A stretch of 64,000 nt of DNA, taken from positions 645,115 through 709,114 of the forward strand of contig CAJNOP010000089.1 of assembly GCA_905250075.1 (NCBI GenBank), written 5' to 3'. This DNA is from Rotaria sp. Silwood1 (lineage: Eukaryota > Rotifera > Eurotatoria > Philodinida > Philodinidae). Below are positions 1 to 10,132 of the stretch, piece by piece. Position 1 is the stretch's first letter; each line of letters begins with the position of its first letter. The notes beneath the pieces were generated by a model. It searched no databases and had not been told where the DNA came from. It saw only the letters and a list, made by a program, of their open reading frames with translations. The position numbers were made by a program, and so were the translations under genes.

Positions 1-438
1 CCAGTCATAGTAGAATTTTATGATAAGTAATCAATAGATTAAGTTTATATTGAATTTTTGTTCAAATAACTTATGTTTGCATAAAGTTCAAATACAAGTT
101 AATAGTTCAGAGGGAATTCGAGATACAGAAGGTTTGAGTTAAATTAAATAGCATGGTACAGTCTACTGCGGTGAACTAATCAGTTTTTTAACTGAACATA
201 TAGAAATCAATAATGTGCGTTCATTTCTCTTTTCTGCTTAGAGAATCCTGCAAAAATTTTGACAATACAATGGATATCATCCTTACAGAATCGAAGTGGA
301 GTTCTGCGAGATGCAATCAGAAAATATTTTCCAATAAGAAGCCATTGAAATTCTGAGAAGAGCTTGACATAAAGTCAATACAAAATGACTCAGAATTTCT
401 CTAAGATTTTGTTCTAATCATAACAGAATCGTGTTTAT

Positions 439-760
439 TTCGTGCCTACACGTTTTTCTGAGGATTTGACCCTCTATTAATATATTTCTTGTTTTAATTG
501 CATTGGTAAACTGCTCAGGATACTGATAGAATCCTGTTATGAGCCTTGTCGAGGTCTTGAAATTCCGTGGCTACACGGCTTTCTCAAGATTTAGCAGCTT
601 CTTCGACAATATATGATTGGGAAATAGCAATAAACTGTTACGATCTTGATTGAATCTCAATTAAAATTCTGTCGGCATCTTAAAATTTTATGGGTACACA
701 CTTTTTTCCGTTTTTCGCATTTTTCCCGGAAAAAATGGCGAACCTGTGCAGCGCCGTTGC
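439..760. repeat. Degenerate ~125-bp tandem repeat, about three copies
   Basis: Three related blocks carry a core of the form GTGSCTACACG followed by a T-rich stretch, near 439, 567 and 689, so the period is about 125 bp. The copies are much diverged. The first 1290 bases show no convincing gene; short reading frames there have no recognisable domain and probably reflect the repeat. Confidence 0.45.
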
Positions 761-1290
761 TGCCTATGTCAGAAATCTAGCTCAAAAAGACTTGAGCTTT
801 TCTCTAGCAAAAATTCAACACTATCTAGTACAATCTTTTGAAATCCAGAAGAATTCAGCAGAAATTAACAAGCATCATAATAATCTGAAACCAATCAGGA
901 ACACCTAAATCTTGATGGATCTTATTCTATCCTGTAAACCGCAGAACTCATTCAGATACTCAAAAGTTCATCGGGGCTCACCAGGCTCTCAATCTCTGAA
1001 ATTTCTTTTTTCTTTGTTTTCAAAAATTCTAGGGCCAATTCTTCGTCTGTTTACTTTGTTTCCATGTATTCTAATAGCTTCGGAAGGAATCCAATAGATC
1101 GTGGGATGTCTCAAGGTCCGTTTTTCCTTTGTAAAGTAGACTAGTCATAGTTGTATAAATAGCACATGGTGCTCCCATTGATTCATCCAGAACATATTTT
1201 GAATTATGCATCCTTATTTTATGAATCTGGTTGATTTCCTTGCTTTTGTGGCTATTCAGAACATTAATCTATCTTCATAAATGATAATGA

Positions 1291-1472
1291 GTTCTAATGG
1301 ATTCTGGTGGATCCTGATGGATCCTAATGGATCCTGATGGATCCTAATGGATCCTAATGGATCCTAATGGATCCTACTGGATCCTGATGGATCCTGATGG
1401 ATCCTAGTGGATCCTGGTGGGTCCTATGGATCCTGGCGGATCCTAATGGATCCCAGGATCCACCAGGATCCG
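1291..1472. repeat. 10-bp minisatellite containing GGATCC
   Basis: About 16 head-to-tail copies of a 10-bp unit of the form ATCCTRATGG. Most junctions create GGATCC. The array ends in an inverted piece (CCAGGATCCACCAGGATCC), so the last units can fold back on the array. It abuts the 14-bp telomere-like array directly. Confidence 0.95.
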
Positions 1473-1486
1473 CTTTTTCCCCCTTG

Positions 1487-1750
1487 GGATTAAGGGTACA
1501 GTGTTAAGAGCATAGGGTTAAGGGAATAGGATTAAAGGTATAGGATTAAGGGTATAGGGTTAAGGGTATAGGGTTAAGGGTATAGAGTTAAGGGTATAGG
1601 ATTAAGGGTACAGTGTTAAGAGCATAGGGTTAAGGGTATAGGGTTAAGGGCATAGGATTAAGGGTATAGGATTAAGGGTATAGGAACAAGGATGTAGAGT
1701 TATGAGTATATGGTTAAGGGTATACAGTTACCGATAAGGAGATAAGCGTA
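1487..1750. repeat. 14-bp telomere-like minisatellite
   Basis: About 17 copies of a 14-bp unit GGRTTAAGGGTATA, regular at first and decaying towards the right end. Two adjacent variant units (one ending TACA, the next GTGTTAAGAGCATA) occur at 1487 and again at 1599. These are 112 bp apart, exactly eight units, which points to a higher-order repeat. The unit resembles telomere-type sequence (TTAAGGG, TTAGGG-like) but both flanks are non-telomeric, so it is interstitial. Confidence 0.9.
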
Positions 1751-1774
1751 AAGTGATAAGAGTATAAAGTATGA

Positions 1775-1990
1775 CGTTCTTAATGCATTAAAATGCATTT
1801 TTAACAATAATGAATGTAATTACATGATAATGCAACTCAAACAATGCATTATAATACGTTGATGTTTCAATGCATTGCAATGGGTTTTTATAAAAAATGC
1901 ATTATAATGCATTATTTGGGTTGCGTTATCATGTAATTGCATCCATTTCATTTCTATTGAAAAATAATGCATTGCACTGTACATTATTTC
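1775..1990. repeat. ATGCAT-rich palindrome (hairpin MITE-like)
   Basis: The left arm (about 1775-1860) reads GTAATTACATGATAATGCAA then CAATGCATTATAATRCG; the right arm (about 1890-1990) is its imperfect reverse complement. ATGCAT is repeated in both arms. No target duplication or coding capacity was found. It could be a non-autonomous fold-back element or a self-paired satellite fragment. Confidence 0.75.
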
Positions 1991-2696
1991 TAAAAATCGG
2001 CTACATGGGACCCCGTGTCCTCTCATTTGCGAACATAAAATCGAAATTAAAAATCTGTTAAATTCAATTTCAGTTGTTTTTTAAATTTAAATTATTCAAA
2101 TTTCAAATGATCTTAGGTTTGAAATTTTCGGTTTTCAAATTTCAATAAAAGTTACTGATAACAATTTTAAAACAAATTAAAATTTCAGTATATTTTAAAA
2201 CTTGTTGAAAGTTATAGAGCTCACTAGATATTGAGTTTCACTATTTTTATTTAATGAGCTGTAATTTGTAGAGTGCGCTAAAATATAGTAGTGCTTTTTG
2301 TATTCTTAATTGACTGCAATTTATAGAGTTCGTCAGACATAATTGTTACTATGAATATCATCAGCTGTTTTTGATTTTGAGAAGACCATATAATTATGAT
2401 AGTAAAATGGAATGAAACATTGAATGGAGATCACTGATTGGGGTGTAAAAGCATTTATAGCTCATGTAAAAATTTTTGCTAATTTAACGAAACTTTGTGA
2501 CGTGAAAATTCGTTAAAAATTTAACGATTTAACGATTAAAAATGTTACAATTTTGATCATGAAAACGCGTTAAAAGTGCGCAAAATTAACGCGTTTAAAC
2601 GCGTTTTCAAATTCTAACGATCTTTTTTTCGTTAAATCAGTACATTTTTAATGACTCTTCACACGTGAATTTATCGAAAACGCGTTAAATACGAAA

Positions 2697-3312
2697 GCTG
2701 GTATATGTTACCCCTCAGAATTTTTCATACATTATTATTTACTGCAAGTATGATGAACTTCCTTCAGTAATCAGTATCTTGCTTAGTTTCACCCACCTGA
2801 AGAGAAAAGTCCAGGTAATCAATTCAATATTGGTTGTACTTTTTAATAAGATGCTTCAGAAAGCATTGTTATCACTATAAATATTTCGTAATAGATAGCA
2901 AAACCAACGAGGAAGTACAATATATTTTTTTTATTTTGTCGATATCTCGAAAGTGAAACTATTTATGGCTTTACGTGCTACAATTTTGCATTCTTGTAGG
3001 TACTAGAAATGTATTCCATAGTTGACAGAAATGATAAGACTATTGCTAGTGTAAAATCTGGGATATCGACAAAGTAACAAAAAATATTTTACTCTTTGAT
3101 TTGTTTCGCTATCAATTACGAAATATTTTTAGCGATAATAATGTTATCTTAAGCATCTTATGAGAAAGTACATCCACTATTGAATTGATTAGCTGGATTT
3201 TTCTCCTCAGACGAGTAAAACTTAGCAAGATATGGATCATTGAAGAAACTTCATCATATTTGCGGTGAATCACAATGTATGAAAAATCCTGAGAAGTAAT
3301 ATATTCATTAGC
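2697..3312. mobile_element. Fold-back element, ~616 bp, arms ~250 bp
   Basis: The left end reads TTACCCCTCAGAATTTTTCA and the right end, reverse-complemented, TTACTTCTCAGGATTTTTCA. Similarity continues inward on both arms, through the GTACTTT and AATATTTCGTAATDGATAGC blocks, to a GATATC-containing centre near 3005. Divergence is moderate, spread over both arms. There is no reading frame of use inside. Known parallel: palindromic non-autonomous DNA transposons and MITEs. The superfamily is unresolved because no clear target duplication is visible. Confidence 0.8.
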
Positions 3313-3566
3313 TTGAACTATGGAAAGACAGATTACATGAACTAATATAATTAATTACCCCTTTCGTCTTAACTTAGTTTATCAGCTTACGTATTTAACA
3401 GAGATGAACCAGTCATAGTTTTCATATTAGATCTAGATTCTATAAGCGAAAAACTCAACTCAGCTCCACTCAATAGCGTAAAAGAGGAATTTATATCAAT
3501 ACACACTTATATAGGTAGTATGTAGCTCGAGTGAGAAAGTAAAAATATCACAGGTGTGAAAACGAA

Positions 3567-3716
3567 TGCAGCATTTAACGATATATAATGAGTTAGTTAC
3601 CATTAAAATGACAATCACGCGCGAAAAAACGTGAAAAATCTAACGCGTTAAAACGAATTTTCCAAATCTAACAAAAATTCATGAAAATTTTCTTCGTGAA
3701 ACTTCATTAATTTGCC
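3567..3716. repeat. Duplicated ~150-bp block, copy 1 (ACGCGT-rich)
   Basis: This block, beginning with TTTAACGATATATAATGAG and ending near GTTAATTTG-like sequence, recurs at about 4378-4531 with scattered differences. Both copies, and 2470-2690 and 4130-4340, carry words such as AACGCGTT and CGTTAAA on both strands. Confidence 0.8.
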
Positions 3717-4377
3717 TATGAAGGCAACTTTTGACCTTAACTGGAGCAATTATTTCGCTAAACGTTTTTTTATCATGCGGAGCAGAAATGGTGATGATGT
3801 AGGAAGTATAGAATTACATTTCTTTGATATAAAACCCGTAGTAAATTTTAAAGAAAAACTGAAAGAGGATTATCTTTGTCTAGGATTAATTCAAGTAGTT
3901 TTGCTAGCGATTAATACAAAGTAGAGATTTCTCTAAAGGAGTGCGGCCTAATCTGATAAAAAGCTTTTGATATCTGGACTGATATAGTCCAGAGACACAC
4001 TTGATATTTCGTAAATATAAGCCTTTCAAGATGATTTTTGTGTAATGTGCATAAACAAATATGTTACACAAAAAATCATGAATATTGTACGCGTGAAAAC
4101 AATTAGTAGATTCAATGATGAATAATTAAATGACGTTCATTAACAATTAAGATTTTCATTAAAACTTGTTAAAATATTTCACTCGTGAAAACAGTTACTA
4201 GATTTAACGAGAATCAATCAGTTAAGTTTCGTGAAAAATACAGAAATGCATGAAAACGCGTTAATATGTTTAGCGCATAAAAATGAATACCAAGTTCAAC
4301 GATATTTAACATGGTAAGATTGATTAAAAATAAAAAAACTCAAGAAATATCGTTAAACTTCTTAACGCATGAAAATG

Positions 4378-4531
4378 AATGCAACGTTTAACGATATATA
4401 ATGAGTTAGTTATAGTTAAAATGACAATCACCCGTGAAAAAGCGTGAAAAATCTAACGCGTTTACACGAGTTTTCGAAATATAACGAAAGTTCATGAAAT
4501 TTTCTCCGTGAAATTTCGTTAATTTGTCTTT
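4378..4531. repeat. Duplicated ~150-bp block, copy 2 (ACGCGT-rich)
   Basis: Direct-repeat partner of the block at 3567, same orientation, about 810 bp away. The interval between the copies holds further degenerate CGTGAAAA/AACGCGTT words but no gene. Confidence 0.8.
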
Positions 4532-5384
4532 TAACGCATTTTTTTTTTGTGTTAATTTCAAGACTCATTTCGTTTAATACCTTTTTATTTTTACATCGGA
4601 GACAAACGTCCTAAATACAAATAATGATGTTCTAAAAAAGACGGCTCAGAAATATAGATATTAATGAGCGCCTTCTCTTGACGAACGCAGTCCGATTCGC
4701 CCACACCACAATTGGAACAAATATCAAATTATCACAAAAAGTTATGATACAATCTCGTTAAAAACTCGTTTTGTATCTAACTAAAAACGTTCTTAGTTCA
4801 GCCCAAATCGACGATGGAATGTATGAAAAAGAAATAAGATCATTTGTATTTTTCACACATAAGATTATACATTCATACATAGAATAAATCGTGCATTCTA
4901 AGTTTATTACGTTATTTTATTGTAGGAATGGTACAGCAACATTTAACTTTATACGTTTTTACGCATTTAGCTTTCAGTTGGTAAAAAACTCAGAACAATA
5001 AATTTGTTGTAACGTATCCGTAGCATGCAGTGTATGCTTGATATTTTCCTCTTCTTACTACTTCTTCTCATCTTATGGATTATCCTTATATTTTTGGCCT
5101 TACGTCGTACATCGTACTGTACTTTGTCCATACCATATTATGCTTATCTTCTCTCCTTGTTATCGTTTACTTTCCTCTTCTTTCCTTCTCTTCCATGGAA
5201 GAGTATATAAGCGTATGCTTTGTATGTAAACGATGCGATTCTTGATAGGAAGAAATACAAGAAAGCGTAGTTCCATCAGCGCTAGCTCTTCTTCCATCCA
5301 AAAATCGACACATTTGTGTCATAACTACGTCGTTTGTTTTTCATTCTTCAGTACTGATGTTGACTATTTTTAGGTATTCACGCA

Positions 5385-5393
5385 CTATAAATA
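5385..5393 (+). promoter_or_regulatory. TATA box of the small secreted-peptide gene
   Basis: CTATAAATA lies about 25-35 bp before the likely transcription start (around 5415-5420). A 5' UTR intron follows at 5441-5545 (donor GGTAAGAA, acceptor TTTTCAG), and the ATG is at 5566. The spacing is typical of a metazoan TATA promoter; the start site itself is inferred. Confidence 0.6.
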
Positions 5394-5565
5394 CTTGCGA
5401 CTTGCTTACAACATTCATTATATTTACAAGAAAAAAAAAGGTAAGAATTGTTGTTTGTTTCAGCCTATTGGCTACAATGAAGGAATGTTTATTAATACAC
5501 ATTACTAAAAAATCGTCGCTATTTATTGTTTCTTTTAATTTTCAGATATATGATCGACTAAAATC

Positions 5566-5817
5566 ATGAAACTTTCAGGTATATTATTATGTATTATTAT
5601 TCTCACGGCATCATGCATTGAAGGTGGTCCAGCGGCTTATGCTCTATGTCAAGCTGGATGTGCGGCAGTCGTTGTTGCATGCTATGCAGCAGCAGGTGCT
5701 GTATTTGGTACTGTTACCGCTGGAGCTGCTACAGCACCAGCTATACTGGCTTGCAACATAGCCTTTGGAAAATGTTCGGCAGTTTGTGCAGCTATAGCAT
5801 TAACGCCAACACCTTAA
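5566..5817 (+). CDS. Small secreted six-cysteine peptide, 83 aa
   Basis: A signal peptide is visible at residues 1-20 (KLSGILLCIIILTASC core, likely cut near G20-G21). The mature part begins GPAAYALCQAGCAA and ends in TPTP. It is Ala/Gly/Val rich and has six cysteines at 28, 32, 39, 63, 70 and 74, with spacing C-x3-C-x6-C-x23-C-x6-C-x3-C. That order is mirror-symmetric and would suit two antiparallel helices clipped by three disulfides (28-74, 32-70, 39-63); the pairing is inference. I recognise the general type, short secreted GPxAYxxCQxxC...TP proteins seen in many invertebrates and other eukaryotes, but know of no established function. The gene has a TATA box and a 105-nt 5' UTR intron. 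The ATG is the first after the splice acceptor. Confidence 0.85.
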   Translation: MKLSGILLCIIILTASCIEGGPAAYALCQAGCAAVVVACYAAAGAVFGTVTAGAATAPAILACNIAFGKCSAVCAAIALTPTP

Positions 5818-6583
5818 TAATAAACTGTGACGTTACCACATTTATATAAAAACAATCTCACTTTTTTTCTATTATTGTATCATAGAAGCTGATCTATTAG
5901 TAGTGACCAAAAAATTTTTTCATTTATTGCTTTTTATTCAATAGCAGATCGTATTGATATCGTATTGTTCCAATGTATATATTGATTGAAAATATGTATT
6001 TGCTAGCTATTTTATTTTTTTAAATAGAATAAAATGTATAACATTTATATATGCCACTTTTCGACAAAAAAAATTTATGCATTGTTTTATGAAGTCTAGA
6101 CTTAAGATTGTGAAAAAGTTAGATGAATTGTGTTTTTATGTCTCTCATTCTTATATTTTAAAAAACGAAAGCATTTTTGTTTAATTATGTAACGGAAGAT
6201 TTATTGATCGAAAACTAACACCTATTCAGCACACAGCTATAAGAAACGATTACTATATCGAACAGTTTACAATTAAGTGTTTTTTTATAAATGTATAATT
6301 GTATGAATGATGAGCATCTAAAATATAATTTACAGAATTATATTTTAGAGGTTGAGATGTTTTTTGAAATATAAAACTACCTTGAACTCTATGTGTAATA
6401 AATAGAGTAATTTCTAAAACTTCGAAGAATAGCTCGACGTTGAACGTAAATTTCTTTTATGTTATTTCGATTCTTTCAACAGCTTTTTAATGAGGTTTAT
6501 AGTTTGTTTTCTATGTTGTAGAAAAGGCGAGATATTTTCTCTTCCAAGATCGGTAATTATTAAAATCGTTCCGAAAGACTTAG

Positions 6584-7517
6584 GGCAACCCAAAAGGAGT
6601 GTCGTCACTATCTTATTTCCTTATAGTAAGCACAAAGAAATTTTATTTTCTTACGTATAGTGAAATAGAAAGTGATACTCTATTTTTCTGTGATATTTGA
6701 TCGATTTTCACTTAATATCAAAATAAAAAACATTCGATAAGAAGTCTTCTTGTTGAAAACTAGCTAGTAGCATTAGATGATACGGGGTGACCCATAAGTA
6801 ACGTAACACTGTATTTTTTCAATTTCTTTCTTATATATGATCAGTTAAGGCTTAAATTTATACCACAAATACATCTTTGATTACTCAACTTACTATGAAA
6901 GCTTAACCATATAGATCAAGACTTTGTTGAGAAAAGTACAAATATGTTACATGTACTCGAACAACAGTGAACCAACATTCGCTGTTTTTCAGCTCAATTT
7001 TCTTTTTTTGCTACATAAAACAAATGTTTCTAACGTCATTCTTACTGTTCAAAGCTTTTTGAATTGAATTATTCGAACGACGCCTAAAAGAAACCTACAG
7101 AAGCAGATTCATTCATCAAAAACTGCTGTTATCGAGAACTGAAGAAGAAGAAAAGTGAGCCGAAAAACAGCAAATGTTGGTTCACTGCTGCTCGAGTACA
7201 TGTAACATATTTGTACTTTTCTCAACAAAGTCTCGATCTATATGGCTGAAACTTTCAGAGTAAGTCAAGTAATCAAAGATGTATTTGTGGTATAAATTCG
7301 ACCTCAAGCTGATGATGTAGAAGGAAGAAATTGAAAAAATACTATGTTACGATACATATGAACCACCCTGTATGATCTTTAATATTAAGTAAAGACCGAT
7401 CAAATACCACAGAAAAATAGAGCATCATTTTTTCTATCACTACGTAAGAAAAGAAAATTTCTTTGTGCTTACTATAACGAAATAAGATAGTGACGACACT
7501 ACTTTTGGATTGTCATA
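6584..7517. mobile_element. Large fold-back element, ~930 bp, with mariner-like inner ends
   Basis: The left arm (about 6584-7010) and right arm (about 7130-7517) are imperfect reverse complements over nearly their whole length. The left arm holds about 60 extra bases (roughly 6722-6782) absent from the right. Just inside this, the inner ends read TACGGGGTGACCCATAAGTA on the left and, reverse-complemented, TACAGGGTGGTTCATATGTA on the right. These resemble mariner/Tc1 terminal repeats flanked by TA. No transposase is encoded. This may be one fold-back element, or a mariner-type MITE (about 6780-7377) inside a larger palindrome. Confidence 0.8.
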
Positions 7518-8188
7518 CGTATTAATTGTTCGATAATATGTTTAAATCTAAGTTAAGATTAAATTTTCCTAAAAGTAAACAGGTTTATAGAAGGTCTTTA
7601 TTTTCTTTTCTTTCTTCTTATTTTCAGCCGTTTTATTAATATTCTCGCCAAAGGATGGCTGTAGATGTGGGTACAGCTACTCTAAAGAACAATATTTTTC
7701 CTCCCCATTAATCTGTTCCACTTGTGATATTTGCTTTACGATACGAGATACAAAGTTCTTAAGTCACTTTCATCCTCACGGAAGTTAATTCGCTTTCTTT
7801 ATCAATGCACGAAGAAAGAACTAAGTAATCAAATCATGACATTGCAAAAGACTATCTGTACTTCAATTTTTATCAAGTGCATGTTATTCATATTTTATTG
7901 AATATCCGACACTTTTCGAAAACGATTCTCAGAAGAAGTGAAAGATTTATTCAATGCCGTCATTTTTTTTTTCATTCATTTTGATTACGTTTGACTTCTA
8001 TTGAGGAACAGTTATACTGAGACAAACTATCAGTCTTAAAAATAATTCTTGACGACCCAAAAATAAAGTTTTTTTTTGTGAATTTTTATTCAATCGATGT
8101 TTTCAATGACAAAATTAACATTCAGAAATGCTATATTGTATAAAGGAAACGCTTGTTTCTAAATAAATAGTGAGCTTTAAATAATCAA
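7518..8188. other. Intergenic, no gene seen
   Basis: AT-rich spacer between the fold-back element and the 3' end of the minus-strand oxidase. No coding frame, RNA gene or clear repeat was recognised. Confidence 0.6.
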
Positions 8189-10132
8189 TCATATGCGCAA
8201 GGTAATAAAATGAACAAGAACCATTAGAATTGAAATCATTTGAGTGTTAAATAAAGTGTGAGGTACGATTGGAGACGACGTTGATTTGTAAACAAGTGTT
8301 TGCCTTGAGCCACAGATTGGGAAGTCTTTGGGTGGAGGTTGAATTAAATGTCGATAAGCACCATTTTGGCTAACTGAGAAAACGAGTGCCATACCAGGTG
8401 AAATATGCCAATCCATATGACAATGAATAAACCATGGACCAGCGTTGTCGGCTGTAAAACGAAAGACGACATAACTATCTCGAGGCATGTTGAAGGAATC
8501 GCCTACAGTTAAAACAGGCGGTGTTGAATTCAGTGGCGCTAGTAACGAATCAAGATCAATATCCATCGATCTAGATATCGATCGATTACAAGCGGGAAGT
8601 TCTTTGTTAGGAAGTTTACCGGCAGCAATAAAATCTATCGTATAACCGTGCAGATGCCACGGATGTTGTTGTGGATCATTATTGATCATTACTACTTCGT
8701 AAGTTTGACCATACTCGAAATGTTCAATGTAAGTGGCATGAGTATTATTTACACGACCAGGATATTCTTCAGCCAAAATGTGTTTATCGGTTCCATCAAG
8801 GAAAATACCTTGAAGAAGAGGTTCTTTCGGTGGTTCAAATGTGATATTGTTGACAGCCCACTCTTCTAAAGCATCGATACCAATTCTGTTATTCCAATGA
8901 ACAACAAAAGTAAGAATCACTCGTCGAATGGCAGGTTTAGCTCGACGTGGTGACAATGGTTTCAGATATTTGTATTCAAAGAATGGGTCTTCAGGATCGA
9001 TTTTCATCTGTTCATTGATGTTTATTGTGCGTGTATTGACTTTCGATTGAGGATAAGCGAGTCGTGCGGTTGTCCACATAGTGGGTGTTGGCCCAGTGAT
9101 TATTTCCGGTGGCTGAAAACTATTTCGACTGGCAGCAATAATTTCATAAGCAGATGTTGGATCTTGATTACAGTTTATGATCAAATCTAATCGTTGTCCA
9201 ATGGGAATGTGTAAATATGAAACACTAACAGGTTCGATTTCGACTCCGTCTCGAGCGACAATAGTAAGATTATGTTGATCGATCCAAAATCGAAATGGAA
9301 TGCCACTAGCCGCGTTAATTAATCGTAAGCGCATTTCTTTTCCAGGTAAACATTGAAATTCATCGATCGGATGTGCATTCGGAATGCAAGGACCAAAAAA
9401 AGAACCGCGAAGTGGAATGCATTGAACTGGAAAAACATTGCCACACGTATCTTTCCAGGTATCATTTCTTGAGCAATCATAGGTGCGACAATCAAATCGG
9501 CCATGACCATTGATAAGAAATGTCGTCGGAGGCCATGGATATATTGCTATGCTACCAGGATAGGCACCGTGAGGACCTTGATACGCGGTCATGATATCTG
9601 GCCATGTCTCGTGATACCATTCTTGAAGCATAATAATTTGATCATTCAATCCATAATCATAGCGTTGTGGAATGGGATCACCATCGATAATAATTGGACC
9701 ATACAGTCCATCTGCATATTGTTGAGCATTGTGCGAATGATACCAGAATGTTCCTGTTTGTGTCACATTGAACTCGTGAATGAACGAGCTATATGGAGGA
9801 ATAGGACATTGAGTAATGTGTTCGCTTCCATCAGCCCATGGATTAGCTAACATATGGAGCCCATGAAAATGAATAGCAGTGGCTTGATCACGTAACTTAT
9901 TTTGAATTCGAATACGTAGCTGATCGCCAAGACGAGCTCGAATCAACGGACCTGGAAACGGTCGATGGATATTCCATGAGGAATTAGCGTGATGAATGAT
10001 GATCACTGATCGTGGATATCCATCAGGATTCGATGGAATCGATCGAACAATCAAATCATAATTGATTATAGCTGTATGAACTGAAATATCTTTCCAAAAC
10101 AACACAGAGAATAGAATCACAACGACAAACAT
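8189..10132 (-). CDS. Laccase-like multicopper oxidase, secreted, intronless
   Basis: 647 aa in one exon. A hydrophobic N-terminus (residues 1-13) looks like a signal peptide. All four copper-binding motifs are present: HFHGLH at 88-93, WYHSH at 130-134, HPWHLHG at 490-496 and HCHMDWHISPGM at 570-581. Type-1 copper ligands are H490, C571 and H576 with axial M581; type-2/3 ligands are H88, H90, H132, H134, H493, H495, H570 and H572, so all are intact. The family oxidises phenols, amines or metal ions while reducing O2 to water; the substrate here is unknown. Three cupredoxin domains fit the length. A hydrophobic tail near 631-643 could be a GPI signal or anchor, uncertain because it ends in LRI. 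The lack of introns and higher GC than the surroundings contrast with the intron-rich animal genes and suggest acquired DNA or retroposition, not proven. Very strong family call. Confidence 0.95.
   Translation of the reverse strand: MFVVVILFSVLFWKDISVHTAIINYDLIVRSIPSNPDGYPRSVIIIHHANSSWNIHRPFPGPLIRARLGDQLRIRIQNKLRDQATAIHFHGLHMLANPWADGSEHITQCPIPPYSSFIHEFNVTQTGTFWYHSHNAQQYADGLYGPIIIDGDPIPQRYDYGLNDQIIMLQEWYHETWPDIMTAYQGPHGAYPGSIAIYPWPPTTFLINGHGRFDCRTYDCSRNDTWKDTCGNVFPVQCIPLRGSFFGPCIPNAHPIDEFQCLPGKEMRLRLINAASGIPFRFWIDQHNLTIVARDGVEIEPVSVSYLHIPIGQRLDLIINCNQDPTSAYEIIAASRNSFQPPEIITGPTPTMWTTARLAYPQSKVNTRTININEQMKIDPEDPFFEYKYLKPLSPRRAKPAIRRVILTFVVHWNNRIGIDALEEWAVNNITFEPPKEPLLQGIFLDGTDKHILAEEYPGRVNNTHATYIEHFEYGQTYEVVMINNDPQQHPWHLHGYTIDFIAAGKLPNKELPACNRSISRSMDIDLDSLLAPLNSTPPVLTVGDSFNMPRDSYVVFRFTADNAGPWFIHCHMDWHISPGMALVFSVSQNGAYRHLIQPPPKDFPICGSRQTLVYKSTSSPIVPHTLFNTQMISILMVLVHFITLRI

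Noticed and set aside
1487-1750. A true chromosome end
   Set aside because: Single-copy-like DNA and other repeats continue on both sides and the units are diverged.
9503-9850. Plus-strand 115-residue frame
   Set aside because: Lies wholly opposite the multicopper oxidase coding exon, which has clear motifs.
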